The notes under the pieces: generated by a model
Told to the model about the DNA's origin: nothing
Databases searched by the model: none
The model's input: only the letters and a program-made list of their open reading frames with translations
In this document: piece by piece, positions 9,068-18,836 of the stretch
How the letters are laid out: each line of letters starts with the position of its first letter
How positions within the stretch are numbered: position 1 is the first letter of the stretch
Assembly: GCF_003148685.1 (NCBI RefSeq)
Contig: NZ_QGGR01000006.1
Location: forward strand, 62,001 to 126,000
Reading direction: 5' to 3'
DNA: 64,000 nucleotides
DNA from: Actinoplanes xinjiangensis
Lineage (GTDB): Bacteria > Actinomycetota > Actinomycetes > Mycobacteriales > Micromonosporaceae
Translations under genes and position numbers: made by a program

Positions 9068-10861
9068 TCATTTTCTCTTTTTGCGATCCCGGTTGCGATC
9101 CCGGTTGCGATCCCGGTCCGACGCGATGTCCTCGGCATACGTGGCGCCGCCGTCGGACTCCTTGGTCAGCGGCCGCGCCCCGCCCTCCGGTGGTCCGGCC
9201 AGCGACTGCTCACCGGCGGCCAGGTGCGGGAACTTCTGGTCGAAGGCCGGCCGCTCGGAGCGGATCCGGGGCATCCGGTCGAAGTTGCGCAGCGGAGGTG
9301 GGCTGCTGGTCGCCCATTCCAGCGAGTTGCCGTGGCCCCACGGGTCGTCGACGGTGACGACTCTGCCCATCTTGTAGGACTTCCACACGTTGTAGACGAA
9401 CGGCAGGGTGGCGATGCCGAGGATGAAGGAACCGATCGTGGAGAACGTGTTGAGGAACGTGAATCCGTCGCTCTCCATGTAGTCGATGTACCGGCGGGGC
9501 ATGCCCTCGTTGCCGAGCCAGTGCTGAACCAGGAACGTGCCGTGGAAGCCGATCATCGTGAGCCAGAAGTGAATCTTGGCGAGGCGTTCGTCGAGCATCC
9601 GGCCGAACATCTTCGGGAACCAGAAGTAGACGCCGGCGAACACCGCGAACACGATCGTGCCGAAGAGCACGTAGTGGAAGTGGGCGATCACGAAATACGA
9701 GTCGGAGACGTGGAAGTCGATCGGCGGGGCGGCCAGCAGCACACCGGACAGCCCACCGAACAGGAAGGTGACCATGAACCCGATCGCGAACAGCATCGGG
9801 GACTCGAAGGTGATCTGGCCGCGCCACATGGTGCCGATCCAGACGAAGAACTTCATGCCGGTCGGTACCGCGATCAGGAAGCTCAGGAAGCTGAAGAACG
9901 GCAGCAGCACCTGGCCGGTCACGAAGAGGTGGTGTGCCCACACCGACATCGACAGCCCGCCGATCAGCAGGGTCGCGGCGACCAGGCCCTTGTAGCCGAA
10001 GACCGGTTTGCGGCTGAAGACCGGGATGACCTCGGTGATGATGCCGAAGAACGGGAGCGCGATGACGTACACCTCGGGATGTCCGAAGAACCAGAACAGG
10101 TGCTGCCACAGCATCGGCCCGCCGGTCTCGACGTTGAACACCTGCGCGCCGAGCACCCGGTCGGCGGCGAGCGCGAAGAGGGCGGCCGCCAGGAACGGGA
10201 AGATCAGGATCACCAGGAGGCTGGTGACGAGCATGTTCCAGGTGAGGATCGGCATCCGGAACATGGTCATGCCGGGTGCCCGCAGGCACAGGATCGTGGT
10301 GATCAGGTTGACCGCGCCGAGGATCGATCCGAGGCCGCCGATCGCCAGGCCGACCACCCACGCGTTACCGCCGACGCCCGGCGAGTGCAGGCTGGTGCTG
10401 AGCGGTGTGTACGCGAACCAGCCGAAGTCCGCCGCCCCGCCCGGCATGATGAACCCGCCCATCGCGGTCAGCGTGCCGAACAGGTAGAGCCAGTAGGCGA
10501 ACGCGTTGAGCCGGGGGAACGCCACGTCGGGTGCGCCGATCTGGATCGGCACCACGAAGTTGGCGAAGGCGAACACGATCGGGGTGGCGAAGAACAGCAG
10601 CATGGCCGTGCCGTGCATGGTGAACAGCTGGTTGTACTGCTCCGGGGACAGGATCTGCATGCCCGGTTTGGCCAGCTCGGCACGCATCAGCAGGGCCATC
10701 AGCCCGCCGACCATGTAGAACACGATCGACGTGATCATGTACATGATCCCGATCTGCTTCGCGTCCGTGGTGCGCAGGATGCGGACCAGCGCCGACCCCT
10801 TCACCTGTCGGCGAACCGGATGCGGCCGGACGGGTACCGGCCTCGGCGCGACGGTAGTCAT
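9068..10861 (-). CDS. ctaD: cytochrome c oxidase subunit I
   Basis: A 597-residue heme-copper oxidase subunit I with twelve membrane helices. It shows [16 protein letters not shown] (CuB ligand His and the cross-linked Tyr region), WAHHLFVTG (two CuB His ligands) and [14 protein letters not shown] (heme ligands). It forms the oxygen-reducing core of the aa3 oxidase in the cytoplasmic membrane. The gene stands alone, away from the other oxidase subunits, as is usual in actinobacteria. ATG 10861 has a GAGGAG site. The C-terminal tail is charged and partly repetitive ([14 protein letters not shown]). Confidence 0.97.
   Translation of the reverse strand: MTTVAPRPVPVRPHPVRRQVKGSALVRILRTTDAKQIGIMYMITSIVFYMVGGLMALLMRAELAKPGMQILSPEQYNQLFTMHGTAMLLFFATPIVFAFANFVVPIQIGAPDVAFPRLNAFAYWLYLFGTLTAMGGFIMPGGAADFGWFAYTPLSTSLHSPGVGGNAWVVGLAIGGLGSILGAVNLITTILCLRAPGMTMFRMPILTWNMLVTSLLVILIFPFLAAALFALAADRVLGAQVFNVETGGPMLWQHLFWFFGHPEVYVIALPFFGIITEVIPVFSRKPVFGYKGLVAATLLIGGLSMSVWAHHLFVTGQVLLPFFSFLSFLIAVPTGMKFFVWIGTMWRGQITFESPMLFAIGFMVTFLFGGLSGVLLAAPPIDFHVSDSYFVIAHFHYVLFGTIVFAVFAGVYFWFPKMFGRMLDERLAKIHFWLTMIGFHGTFLVQHWLGNEGMPRRYIDYMESDGFTFLNTFSTIGSFILGIATLPFVYNVWKSYKMGRVVTVDDPWGHGNSLEWATSSPPPLRNFDRMPRIRSERPAFDQKFPHLAAGEQSLAGPPEGGARPLTKESDGGATYAEDIASDRDRNRDRNRDRKKRK
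9081..9116. repeat. three tandem 12-bp repeats inside the 3' end of ctaD
   Basis: TTGCGATCCCGG occurs three times in a row in frame, encoding the repeated Asp-Arg-Asn-Arg tail of subunit I. The unit is a multiple of 3, so copy number can change without frameshift. Confidence 0.9.
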
Positions 10862-10989
10862 GCATAGCTCCTCGGCTGCGGATGCGGATACTTCTGGCCT
10901 ATACCCGTTATAGGCGTCGACCGCAGCAATCCGCTCCGAATCGGCGTAAGAGCCGCATTCAGTGCATCACTTCATGTATAGGGGCCGGG

Positions 10990-13248
10990 TTAGGCGGCGA
11001 TGCCGATTCCCGGATCGAGCAGTTCGTCGATCGCCGCCGCGGACATCGGCCGGGCGAACAGGAAGCCCTGCGCCCGCCGGTAACCCAGCTCGAACAGCCG
11101 CCGGGCCTGCTCCGGCCGCTCCACGCCCTCGGCCACCGTCGCCAGGCCCATCTTGTCGGCGATGTCGGCGATCGCGCCCGCGATCGCCTCCTGCTGCGGC
11201 GTCCCGTTGAGCCCGTCGACGAACGACTTGTCGACCTTGATCACGTCGACCGGGCAGGTACGCAGCAGGCCGAGCGACGAGTGACCGGTGCCGAAGTCGT
11301 CCAGGGCGATGTGCACCCCCAGGTCGGCCAGCGCCTGTACCGACGCCAGCGCACGGCCGCCGCCGAACACCGCGGTCTCGGTGATCTCGACGGTCAGCTG
11401 CTCCGCCGGAAGCCCGTGCCGGGCCAGCGCGGCCGCCACCATCTCCGGCAGTCCCGGATCGAGCAGCTGGCGTGCCGACACGTTGACGGCGACCGAGTCC
11501 AGGGCGTCCGGGCCGTGCCGGTGGCGCCACTCGGCCGCCTGCGCGCACACCGTGTCGATGATCCACTCGCCGAGCTCGACGATCAGCCCGGTCTCCTCGG
11601 CCACCGGCACGAACGCGGCCGGCGAGATCACCCGGCCGTCCGCCCTGGTCCACCGGATCAGCGCCTCGACCCCGGTCATCAGGCCGTGCGGCAGCGCCAC
11701 GACCGGCTGGTACAGCATGTGGAACTCACCGGCGGTCAGCGCGCGCCGCAGGTCGGCGGCGATCGTGGCGCGCTGGGTGATCTGCCGTTGCAGGGAGACG
11801 TCCCAGCGGACCACCCGGGCGTCGGTGTGCGAGCCGGCCTCGCGCAGGGCGATCTCGGCCCGCCGGTACAGGTCGGCGCCGTCGGCGAGCCCGATCGACA
11901 CCTCCACCACCACCTCGTGCCCGGCCGCGCAGAGCGGTTCGTCACCGGCCGCCATCAACCGGTCCACGGTCACCGCGGTCTCGTCCGGCGTGCCGGGCAG
12001 CAGCAGACCGAACTCGTCGCCGCCGAGACGGGCGACCACCGCCCGCTCACCGGCGATCCGGGTGACCCGGGCGGCGTACTCGGTGAGCAGCGCGTCACCG
12101 GCGACCGGCCCGAGACTGTCGTTGATCGACCGGAAGTCCTTGAGATCGAGCAGCGCCACGGTGTGCGGGCCCTCGGCGCCGGCCACCGCCGTGGTGAACG
12201 ACCGGCGGCTGTACAGCCCGGTCAGTTCGTCGTGCATCGCCTGATGGGCGACGGTCTCCAGCAGGGTGGCGTTCTCGGCCAGCGCGAACGCCTGCCGGGT
12301 CACCACGAGCAGCAGCAGCAGCGTGGTGCCGGCCACCTGAACCGTGGTGAGATGCCCGGTACGCAGGTAGACCGTACCCACGAGCAGGCTGGTCAGCCCG
12401 GTCGCGACGAGCGGGACGACGGCGCCGCGCCGGTACACGGCCGGGTGTGCGACACGCGACGACGGTGCGCCGTGCCCGGCGTACACCCGCTGCTGGGCCC
12501 GGGCGGCCAGGACACCGAACAGCCCGACGAACGCCAGCACCGCGGCGCTGCCGTTGAGATGCGGCCAGGGCAGCAGCAAGGTCATCAGGATCACCGACAT
12601 CGGGCCGGCGATGCCGATCGGGGCCAGCCACCACAGCGCGGTGCGGGCGGCCGGGCTGCGGCTCGCCGACATGATCTTGACAACCACGGTCACGCCGGCG
12701 ACACCGATCGCCACCATGGCCAGGTTCAGCCACCACGCCGAGGCACGGCCGCCGAACCTGTCGACGGCCCAGCCCAGATACTCCGAGGCCGCGACCCCGG
12801 CGGTCACCCCGACCACGGCCAGGTCCAGCACGGCCGTGGTGAGCTGGCGCCAGGTACGGCCGCCGCCGGGCAGGCGCAGCATCGCGACGATCGCGAGCAG
12901 CGTGCCGACGACGTAGCAGAGCAGGGTGCGTGAGCCGAGTGGTGGCATCCCGTCGAAGGGGATCAGGGCGACGTCGACGGTCTGGCTCACCGCGCCGACG
13001 AGGACGGCGCCCATGGCGACCGCCACCCGCCGCCAGAACAGCCGCAGGGGGCCGGTGGCACCGCCCGCGGTGGCGGCGAAGGCGGTGACCGCGAGCCCCA
13101 CCCCGCCGACGGCCGGAATCCACACCAGCAACCGGTGGAAGCCGAGGTGCGGGCCGAGCGCGATCAGCGCGACCTCGACCACGGCGAGCAGGACGGCCAC
13201 CGGTGTGAACCAGGGACGCCAGCGAGGCGGAGGCGCTGTCCGGGCCAC
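10990..13248 (-). CDS. membrane GGDEF-EAL cyclic-di-GMP protein
   Basis: A 752-residue protein. About 320 N-terminal residues form eight or more membrane helices (sensor). Then comes a GGDEF domain with an intact RLGGDEF motif and an EAL domain with GVEALIRW, NVSARQL, ITETAVF, DDFGTGHSSLG and AEGVE motifs, so both diguanylate cyclase and phosphodiesterase sites look preserved. It would make and/or degrade c-di-GMP at the membrane. GTG 13248 has a GGGGAGG ribosome-binding site 6 nt upstream. A FliA-type promoter candidate precedes it (13293-13319), suggesting coupling to motility or sporangium/zoospore development. Confidence 0.93.
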   Translation of the reverse strand: MARTAPPPRWRPWFTPVAVLLAVVEVALIALGPHLGFHRLLVWIPAVGGVGLAVTAFAATAGGATGPLRLFWRRVAVAMGAVLVGAVSQTVDVALIPFDGMPPLGSRTLLCYVVGTLLAIVAMLRLPGGGRTWRQLTTAVLDLAVVGVTAGVAASEYLGWAVDRFGGRASAWWLNLAMVAIGVAGVTVVVKIMSASRSPAARTALWWLAPIGIAGPMSVILMTLLLPWPHLNGSAAVLAFVGLFGVLAARAQQRVYAGHGAPSSRVAHPAVYRRGAVVPLVATGLTSLLVGTVYLRTGHLTTVQVAGTTLLLLLVVTRQAFALAENATLLETVAHQAMHDELTGLYSRRSFTTAVAGAEGPHTVALLDLKDFRSINDSLGPVAGDALLTEYAARVTRIAGERAVVARLGGDEFGLLLPGTPDETAVTVDRLMAAGDEPLCAAGHEVVVEVSIGLADGADLYRRAEIALREAGSHTDARVVRWDVSLQRQITQRATIAADLRRALTAGEFHMLYQPVVALPHGLMTGVEALIRWTRADGRVISPAAFVPVAEETGLIVELGEWIIDTVCAQAAEWRHRHGPDALDSVAVNVSARQLLDPGLPEMVAAALARHGLPAEQLTVEITETAVFGGGRALASVQALADLGVHIALDDFGTGHSSLGLLRTCPVDVIKVDKSFVDGLNGTPQQEAIAGAIADIADKMGLATVAEGVERPEQARRLFELGYRRAQGFLFARPMSAAAIDELLDPGIGIAA

Positions 13249-13292
13249 GTCCGCCTCCCCTTTTCAAGCATCGAGTTCTGCCGCAGATCGTG

Positions 13293-13319
13293 AATCGGCA
13301 CGGCCGATTTTGATCTGAG
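13293..13319 (-). promoter_or_regulatory. FliA/SigD-type promoter candidate for the GGDEF-EAL gene
   Basis: The minus strand reads CTCA, 16 bp, GCCGATT, about 45 nt before the GTG. GCCGAT is the core of flagellar-sigma -10 elements. A matching site (CTCA-N16-GCCGATA) precedes the EAL-DICT gene at 45839. Confidence 0.5.
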
Positions 13320-13381
13320 AATTCCGGTACAGCGTGGGGGCGGGACGAACGACACAGTTTGGTTCGGATACAAGTTAGTGC

Positions 13382-14398
13382 GTGGACAACAGTGAGCGGC
13401 CGGGCAGACGGCGGGAACCGGGGCCCCAGATCCGGGACGTGGCGGCCGCGGCCGGGGTTTCGTACCAGACCGTGTCGCGCGTGCTGAACAACTCGCCCCG
13501 GGTGCGGCCGGAGACCCGGCAGGTGGTGCTGGACGCCATGGAGCAGCTGCGATACCGGCCCAACCGGGCGGCGCAGACGCTCGGCTCGGGGCGGGCCAAC
13601 GCGGTCACCGTGGTCACCGCGAACACCACGCTGTACGGCTACGCCGGCGTCCTGCAGGGCGTGGAGGAGGCGGGCCGGCTGCTCGGTCTCGCGGTCGGGG
13701 TCCGGGTGGTGGAGTCGGAGGCGACCGCCGATGTGCGCCAGACCGTCGACTACGTGAGTGATCCGAGCGCCGGCAGTGTGGTGGTGGTGGCCTTCGACCC
13801 GGCGGGCGCGGCCGTGGTGCGGGCGCTGCCGGAGGAGGTGCCGGTGGTGGCGGCGACCGAGGCGGGCGGGCTGCCCGGCGCGATGCGGCCGATGTTGTTC
13901 CTGGACGAGCGGCAGGCGGCCGCCGAGGCGACCCAGCACCTGCTCGACCTGGGCCATCACACCGTGCATCACGTGGCGATCCCGTCCGAGGCGCGGGCCA
14001 GCGCGCGGCAGAGCGGCTGGCGTGACGCGCTGCTGGCGGCCGGCCGGGCGGTGCCGGAGGTGGTGGCCGCGGGCTGGGACGTCGCGTCGGCCCACGTGGC
14101 CGGGCGGGAGCTGGCGGCCGATCCCGCGGTGACCGCGATCCTGTGCGGCAACGACGACACGGCACTGGCGGTGCGCCGGGCGCTGTACGAGGCGGGCCGC
14201 GACGTCCCGGGTGACGTGAGCATCATCGGGTTCGACGACGTGCCGGGTGCCGCCTTCTGGACTCCGGCGCTGACCACGGTGCGGATGGACTTCCAGGGTC
14301 TCGGCCGGGCGTGCGTGTCGCAGCTGGCCGGTGAACCGATCGTCGAGCCGCAGGTGCCGCATCTGGTGATCCGGGAGTCGACCGCCACGCCCAGGTAA
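13382..14398 (+). CDS. LacI-family transcriptional regulator
   Basis: A 338-residue repressor. The N-terminal helix-turn-helix with hinge (IRDVAAAAGVSYQTVSRVLNN...RYRPNRAAQTLGS) is classic LacI/GalR, followed by a periplasmic-binding-protein-like effector domain (VSIIGFDDVPGAAFWTPALTTVR). GTG at 13382 is the first reasonable start and lies in a 133-bp gap shared with the divergent GGDEF-EAL gene. It most likely controls the glycoside-hydrolase/importer operon that follows, through the twin operators at 14430-14478; a sugar released from the polymer would be the inducer. Both operators lie after its own stop, so they do not suggest autoregulation of its promoter. Confidence 0.92.
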   Translation: MDNSERPGRRREPGPQIRDVAAAAGVSYQTVSRVLNNSPRVRPETRQVVLDAMEQLRYRPNRAAQTLGSGRANAVTVVTANTTLYGYAGVLQGVEEAGRLLGLAVGVRVVESEATADVRQTVDYVSDPSAGSVVVVAFDPAGAAVVRALPEEVPVVAATEAGGLPGAMRPMLFLDERQAAAEATQHLLDLGHHTVHHVAIPSEARASARQSGWRDALLAAGRAVPEVVAAGWDVASAHVAGRELAADPAVTAILCGNDDTALAVRRALYEAGRDVPGDVSIIGFDDVPGAAFWTPALTTVRMDFQGLGRACVSQLAGEPIVEPQVPHLVIRESTATPR

Positions 14399-14429
14399 CG
14401 AAACCGTAACACGCTCTTCCGGTCGTGCC

Positions 14430-14445
14430 GTGTGACCGGTCACAC
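14430..14445. promoter_or_regulatory. LacI-type operator 1
   Basis: GTGTGACCGGTCACAC is a perfect 16-bp palindrome with a central CG, located 66 bp before the hydrolase start and just after the LacI gene. Confidence 0.75.
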
Positions 14446-14462
14446 TAGCCAGGTCCTCACAC

Positions 14463-14478
14463 GTGTGACCGGTCACAT
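14463..14478. promoter_or_regulatory. LacI-type operator 2
   Basis: A second copy of the palindrome (15 of 16 bases as in operator 1) lies 33 bp further on, about three helical turns. The pair would allow two dimers to bind the same face and block the operon from 14511. A further palindrome, CACACGTGTG (14458-14467), overlaps its left edge. Confidence 0.75.
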
Positions 14479-14510
14479 GGATAGCTGTCAACCCCGGACA
14501 GAGGAGCCCC

Positions 14511-16652
14511 ATGAGACGCACGATCGCAGCGGTGGTCGTCGCCACCACGACCGCGAGCCTGCTCACCGCCCTCCCCGCACAGGCCGCTCCCTCCCAGATC
14601 ACCTTCGACCTCGCCGTCGGCACCGGCCCGCTGCGCTACGGCGCGACCGGGTTCCTCTACGGGCTCGGTGACGAGGGCATCCCCGACGAGACCATGCTCG
14701 CCGCCCTGAAGCCCCAGGTCACCGCGCAGAAGGCGCCGGACGGGCTGCAGCACCCCAACGGCGACGCGCTGCGGATCGCGCCGATGTTCAAGCGCGCCGG
14801 CGGCCGGGACATCCAGATCTACATGCAGGACGTCTACGCCCAGTGGCCGTACGAGAACCTCGGCATCAACGACTACCTGGCCAAGGTCGAGACCCAGGTC
14901 CGCAAGGTGATCGCCGACCCGTACCGCAGCTCGTACGTCTACGTGCCGTTCAACGAGCCCGACCAGATCTGGTACGGCGGCGACCTGAACCGCCTGCTCG
15001 CCGACTGGAAGACCGTCCACCAGCGGATCCGCTCCCTCGACCCGGGCGCGCGGATCGCCGGTCCCGGCTTCGCCTCCTACCGCTCCGCCGACCTGCGGAC
15101 CTTCCTCACCTACGCCCGCGACAACGGCGTGCTGCCCGACGTGATGGCCTGGCACGAACTCGGTGACGACTTCTACTCCAGCTGGCATCTGCACTACGCC
15201 GACTACCGGGCGATCGAGACGGGCCTCGGGATCAGCCCGCGGCCGATCACCATCAACGAGTACGCCCGGATCAACGGCGACCTCGGTGTGCCCGGTAACC
15301 TGGTGCAGTACGTCGCCAAGTTCGAGAACAGCAAGGTCGACGGCTGTCTCGCCTACTGGACCACGGCGGGTGGGCTCAACGATCTGGTCACCCGCAACAA
15401 CCAGGCCACCGGCGGCTGGTGGCTCTACAAGTGGTACGGCGACCTGACCGGCAACACCGTGGCGGTCACCCCGCCCTCGCCCGGCGGCCCACTCCAGGGC
15501 CTCGGCGCCGTGGACTCCGCCAAACGGCAGGCCCGGATCATCCTCGGCGGCAACAACCCGGCCTCCGGTACCTACGACACGAACGTCGTGGTCCGCGGTG
15601 TGCCCGGCTATCTCGGGACGACCGTGCACGCGACCGTCTGGGGTGTCGACAGCACCGGCACCAACCCGTCCGGCGGGCCGTACGTCGTGTCCGAGGGTGA
15701 CTTCAGCGTGACGAACGGGCAGCTCACGATGCCTCTGACCGGATTGAGAGGGCAGTCGGCGTACCAGATCATCCTGACGCCGAACAGTGACCGGACCGCC
15801 GCGGTGACCAACCGCTATGAGGCCGAATACGCCGTCCTCGGCGGCTCGGCGCGGGTCACCTACGGCACCGGCACCGGATACTCCGGGACCTACTTCACCG
15901 AGGGGTACGGCGCCAGCAGCACCGCCTCGACCCGGTTCGTCGTGACCGCCCCGTCCGACGGCTACTACAACCTGAGTCTGCGCTACAGCGCCGGCCCCTA
16001 CACCGGAGCGCCGGCCGCCCGGTCGATCCGCCTGCGGGTCAACGGCTCGAACCTGACCGACGTGGCGCTGCCCGGCACCGCCGACTGGAACACCTGGAAC
16101 ACCGTCACCACCAAGGTGTACCTGCCCGCCGGGATCAGCCGCGTCGAGTACAACGCCCACACCTCCGACGACCGGGACGCCGTCAACCTCGACTACCTGG
16201 GGGTCGCCGCGACCAGCGGGACGGTCACCGCCTACGAGGCCGAGAGCGGCACCACCCTCGGCGGAACCGCGGTGGTGACAGCCGACAGTGCCGCCTCCGG
16301 TGGCCGCTACGTCGGCTGGGTCGGCGCGGGTGCCGCCAACACGCTGCGGTTCACCGGGGTGACCGCGCCGGCGGCGGGCCGCTACCGCCTGGTCGTCGGC
16401 TATGCGAACGCCGAGGTGGTCGGCGACCACGCCTACAACAACAACATCGTCGACCGGTACGCGGAGATCAGCGTCAACGGCGCGGCACCGAAGAAGTACT
16501 ACTTCCGCAACACGCTCGCCTGGAACACCTATCGCACCAGGGTCGTCGACGTGGACCTGGTCGCCGGGGCCAACACGATCACGTTCGGCAACGCCTCGGC
16601 CGGCTACGCCCCGAACATCGACCGCATCCAGATCGCCGCCGTCCTCGGCTGA
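14511..16652 (+). CDS. secreted clan GH-A glycoside hydrolase with two CBM6/35-like domains
   Basis: A 713-residue protein with a Sec signal (cleavage near ALPAQA-AP). The catalytic barrel carries the clan GH-A pair: Glu149 in FNEPD (acid/base) and Glu250 in INEYA (nucleophile). Two beta-sandwich modules follow (YEAEYAVLGGSARV near 440 and YEAESGTTLGGTAVV near 575), typical of CBM6/CBM35 carbohydrate-binding domains. The exact family is unclear; a GH39-like or related enzyme is possible. It is preceded by the twin LacI operators and a GAGGAG site. With the GH36 enzyme and importer downstream it probably cleaves plant-derived galactose- or arabinose-containing glycans outside the cell. Confidence 0.82.
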   Translation: MRRTIAAVVVATTTASLLTALPAQAAPSQITFDLAVGTGPLRYGATGFLYGLGDEGIPDETMLAALKPQVTAQKAPDGLQHPNGDALRIAPMFKRAGGRDIQIYMQDVYAQWPYENLGINDYLAKVETQVRKVIADPYRSSYVYVPFNEPDQIWYGGDLNRLLADWKTVHQRIRSLDPGARIAGPGFASYRSADLRTFLTYARDNGVLPDVMAWHELGDDFYSSWHLHYADYRAIETGLGISPRPITINEYARINGDLGVPGNLVQYVAKFENSKVDGCLAYWTTAGGLNDLVTRNNQATGGWWLYKWYGDLTGNTVAVTPPSPGGPLQGLGAVDSAKRQARIILGGNNPASGTYDTNVVVRGVPGYLGTTVHATVWGVDSTGTNPSGGPYVVSEGDFSVTNGQLTMPLTGLRGQSAYQIILTPNSDRTAAVTNRYEAEYAVLGGSARVTYGTGTGYSGTYFTEGYGASSTASTRFVVTAPSDGYYNLSLRYSAGPYTGAPAARSIRLRVNGSNLTDVALPGTADWNTWNTVTTKVYLPAGISRVEYNAHTSDDRDAVNLDYLGVAATSGTVTAYEAESGTTLGGTAVVTADSAASGGRYVGWVGAGAANTLRFTGVTAPAAGRYRLVVGYANAEVVGDHAYNNNIVDRYAEISVNGAAPKKYYFRNTLAWNTYRTRVVDVDLVAGANTITFGNASAGYAPNIDRIQIAAVLG

Positions 16653-16663
16653 CCGTTCTGCTC

Positions 16664-16716
16664 GGCTGGTCCTCACCGCTGTCTCAGGCCGTCCGAGACA
16701 GCGGTGGGCGCCAGCC
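16664..16716. repeat. 53-bp hairpin repeat, single copy
   Basis: One copy of the palindromic element found in tandem at 23777-23955 and 53471-53964. Arms of 22 bp (GGCTGGTCCTCACCGCTGTC... and its complement) flank a 9-bp centre. It lies between two genes of the same operon, so if transcribed it would form a hairpin between the two reading frames. Confidence 0.9.
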
Positions 16717-16734
16717 AAGATGACCGTTTCGTGC

Positions 16735-16748
16735 GGCTGGAACCAGCC
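16735..16748. repeat. minimal palindrome made only of the hairpin repeat's outer arms
   Basis: GGCTGGAACCAGCC equals the outermost 6 bp of each arm of the neighbouring 53-bp element joined by AA. It may be a deletion relic of a second copy, 18 bp after the first. Confidence 0.5.
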
Positions 16749-16773
16749 GGGAAGATCTCTTGAGGAGTAATCA

Positions 16774-18792
16774 GTGAGCTTGGCCTGGGGTCAGTTCGTC
16801 ATCGACACCCCCGCCGACGGGCCGGTCACCCTGCGCGCGGCCGCGGGCGCGGCGGCGCAACCACTCGTGGAGGTACTCACCGCGGGCAGCGGGCGCGGGC
16901 ACGTCTCGGCCCGGTTCTCGGAGACCACGATCGGGCGGCGGCTGCGGTTCACCGGGTCGTCGGCAGATGGCGCCGGGTTGCGGATCCGGCTGCGTGACGA
17001 CGAGAGCGGGCTCACCGCGGAGGTGCTCCTGAGCGGAGGACTCCAGGCCACGACGACGATCACCAACGACGGGCCGGAACCCGTCCTGCTGCTCGGCGTC
17101 ACCACGCTGGCGATCGGTCTCGGTGACGCCGGTGACCTGGACCTGATCGCCGGCGACAGCGAATGGCTGGGCGAGGGCCGGTGGACGCGGCGGCGACTGC
17201 GTGACGTGGTGCCGGACCTCAACCTGCGGGCACACGGGCAGGACGGCCGCGGCCGCCACGCCGTCATCGGCACCGGCACCTGGTCGACCGGCGCGCACCA
17301 GCCGTCCGGGGTGCTCGTCGACCGCGTCACCGGGCACGCGGTGGCCTGGCAGATCGAGCACAACGGACCGTGGCGGTGGGAGATCGGCGAACGCCTCGAC
17401 GGCGCCTACCTGGCACTGACCGGGCCGACCGACATCGACCACCAGTGGCAGCAGCCGCTCGCGCCGGGGGAGTCGTTCACCACCGTGCCGGCCTCGATCG
17501 CCGCCGGCCCCGGTCTGCACGGGGCCGTCGCCGCGCTCACCGCGCACCGGCGCACCCTGCGGCGGCCCGACCCGGCGCTGCCGGTCGTCTTCAACGACTA
17601 CATGAACACGCTGATGGGCGATCCGACCACGGCCAAACTGCTGCCGCTGATCGACGCGGCGGCCGCGGCCGGCGCCGAGGTCTTCTGCATCGACGCCGGC
17701 TGGTACGACAACGACACCACCTGGTGGGACAGCGTGGGGGAGTGGCAGCCGTCGACCACCCGCTTCCCCGGCGGCCTGGCCGAGGTCGCCGACCGGATCC
17801 GCTCCCACGGCATGGTCCCCGGTCTGTGGCTGGAGCCGGAGGTGATCGGGGTGCGCAGCCCGATGGCCGACAAGCTGCCCGCCGAGGCGTTCCTGCAACG
17901 CGGCGGCATCCGGCTCGTCGAACACGGGCGCTACCACCTGGACCTGCGGCATCCGGCGGCGACCGCGCACCTCGACGAGGTGGTCGACCGGCTCGTCGAG
18001 CAGTTCGGGACCGGCTATCTCAAACTCGACTACAACATCGACCCGGGGGTGGGCACCGACCTCGGGGCGACCGGGGCCGGGGCGGGGCTGCTCGACCACA
18101 ACCGGGCCCACCTCGCCTGGCTGGACGGGGTGCTCGCCCGGCATCCGCGGCTGATCCTGGAGAACTGCGCGTCCGGCGGGATGCGCGCCGACTACGGGCT
18201 GCTCAGCCGCATGCACCTGCAATCCACCAGCGACCAGCAGGACTTCCGGAAATACCCGCCGATCGCCGTGTCCGCACCGCTGTCGATCCTGCCGGAACAG
18301 GCCGCCAGCTGGGCCTATCCGCAGCCGGACATGACCGACGCGGAGATCGTCTTCACCATGTGCACCGGGCTGCTCGGCCGGCTCTACCTGTCCGGCCGGC
18401 TCGACGCCATGACTGACGCGCAGCGGGAGCTGGTGCGCGACGGGGTGGACGCGTTCCGGCGGATCCGGGGCGACCTGGCCGCGACGGTTCCGGTGTGGCC
18501 GCTCGGTCTGCCCGGCTGGGACGACCCCTGGCTGGCTCTCGGGCTGCACGCCGGTGACACCACCTACCTGGGGCTGTGGCGGCGGGCCGGGGCCGTTGCC
18601 GAGGTGACCGTCGAACTCGATCATCTACGGGGACGGCGGGTCGACGTCGACGTCCTCTACCCGGACCGGGCGGTCGCCTGGCCCCACCACTGGACCAGCG
18701 AGACCGGCGCGCTCACGGTCACCACCACTGCGGACGAGCCGTATGCCGCGCGGATCCTGCAGCTCCGCGTCACCGCCCCGCCCACTGTCTGA
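16774..18792 (+). CDS. alpha-galactosidase, GH36 family
   Basis: A 672-residue enzyme without a signal peptide, so probably cytoplasmic. It has an N-terminal beta-sandwich, a central barrel with the family motifs FCIDAGWYDN, YLKLDYN (nucleophile Asp419) and TSDQQD (acid/base Asp487), and the ENCASGGMRAD stretch that shapes the substrate pocket. GH36 enzymes release terminal alpha-galactose from oligosaccharides. GTG 16774 is preceded by GAGGAG. It sits in the LacI-controlled gene row between the secreted hydrolase and the ABC importer, so it should process imported galactosides. Confidence 0.92.
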   Translation: MSLAWGQFVIDTPADGPVTLRAAAGAAAQPLVEVLTAGSGRGHVSARFSETTIGRRLRFTGSSADGAGLRIRLRDDESGLTAEVLLSGGLQATTTITNDGPEPVLLLGVTTLAIGLGDAGDLDLIAGDSEWLGEGRWTRRRLRDVVPDLNLRAHGQDGRGRHAVIGTGTWSTGAHQPSGVLVDRVTGHAVAWQIEHNGPWRWEIGERLDGAYLALTGPTDIDHQWQQPLAPGESFTTVPASIAAGPGLHGAVAALTAHRRTLRRPDPALPVVFNDYMNTLMGDPTTAKLLPLIDAAAAAGAEVFCIDAGWYDNDTTWWDSVGEWQPSTTRFPGGLAEVADRIRSHGMVPGLWLEPEVIGVRSPMADKLPAEAFLQRGGIRLVEHGRYHLDLRHPAATAHLDEVVDRLVEQFGTGYLKLDYNIDPGVGTDLGATGAGAGLLDHNRAHLAWLDGVLARHPRLILENCASGGMRADYGLLSRMHLQSTSDQQDFRKYPPIAVSAPLSILPEQAASWAYPQPDMTDAEIVFTMCTGLLGRLYLSGRLDAMTDAQRELVRDGVDAFRRIRGDLAATVPVWPLGLPGWDDPWLALGLHAGDTTYLGLWRRAGAVAEVTVELDHLRGRRVDVDVLYPDRAVAWPHHWTSETGALTVTTTADEPYAARILQLRVTAPPTV

Positions 18793-18836
18793 ACGCAACG
18801 TCCTCCTCGAACCGACTCCCTCACCGAAGGATCAGA

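Noticed and set aside
14457..16718. A 753-codon minus-strand open frame
   Set aside because: Antisense to the GH-A hydrolase, whose signal peptide, catalytic residues and CBM domains are clear; the antisense product has Gly/Val/Asp bias only.
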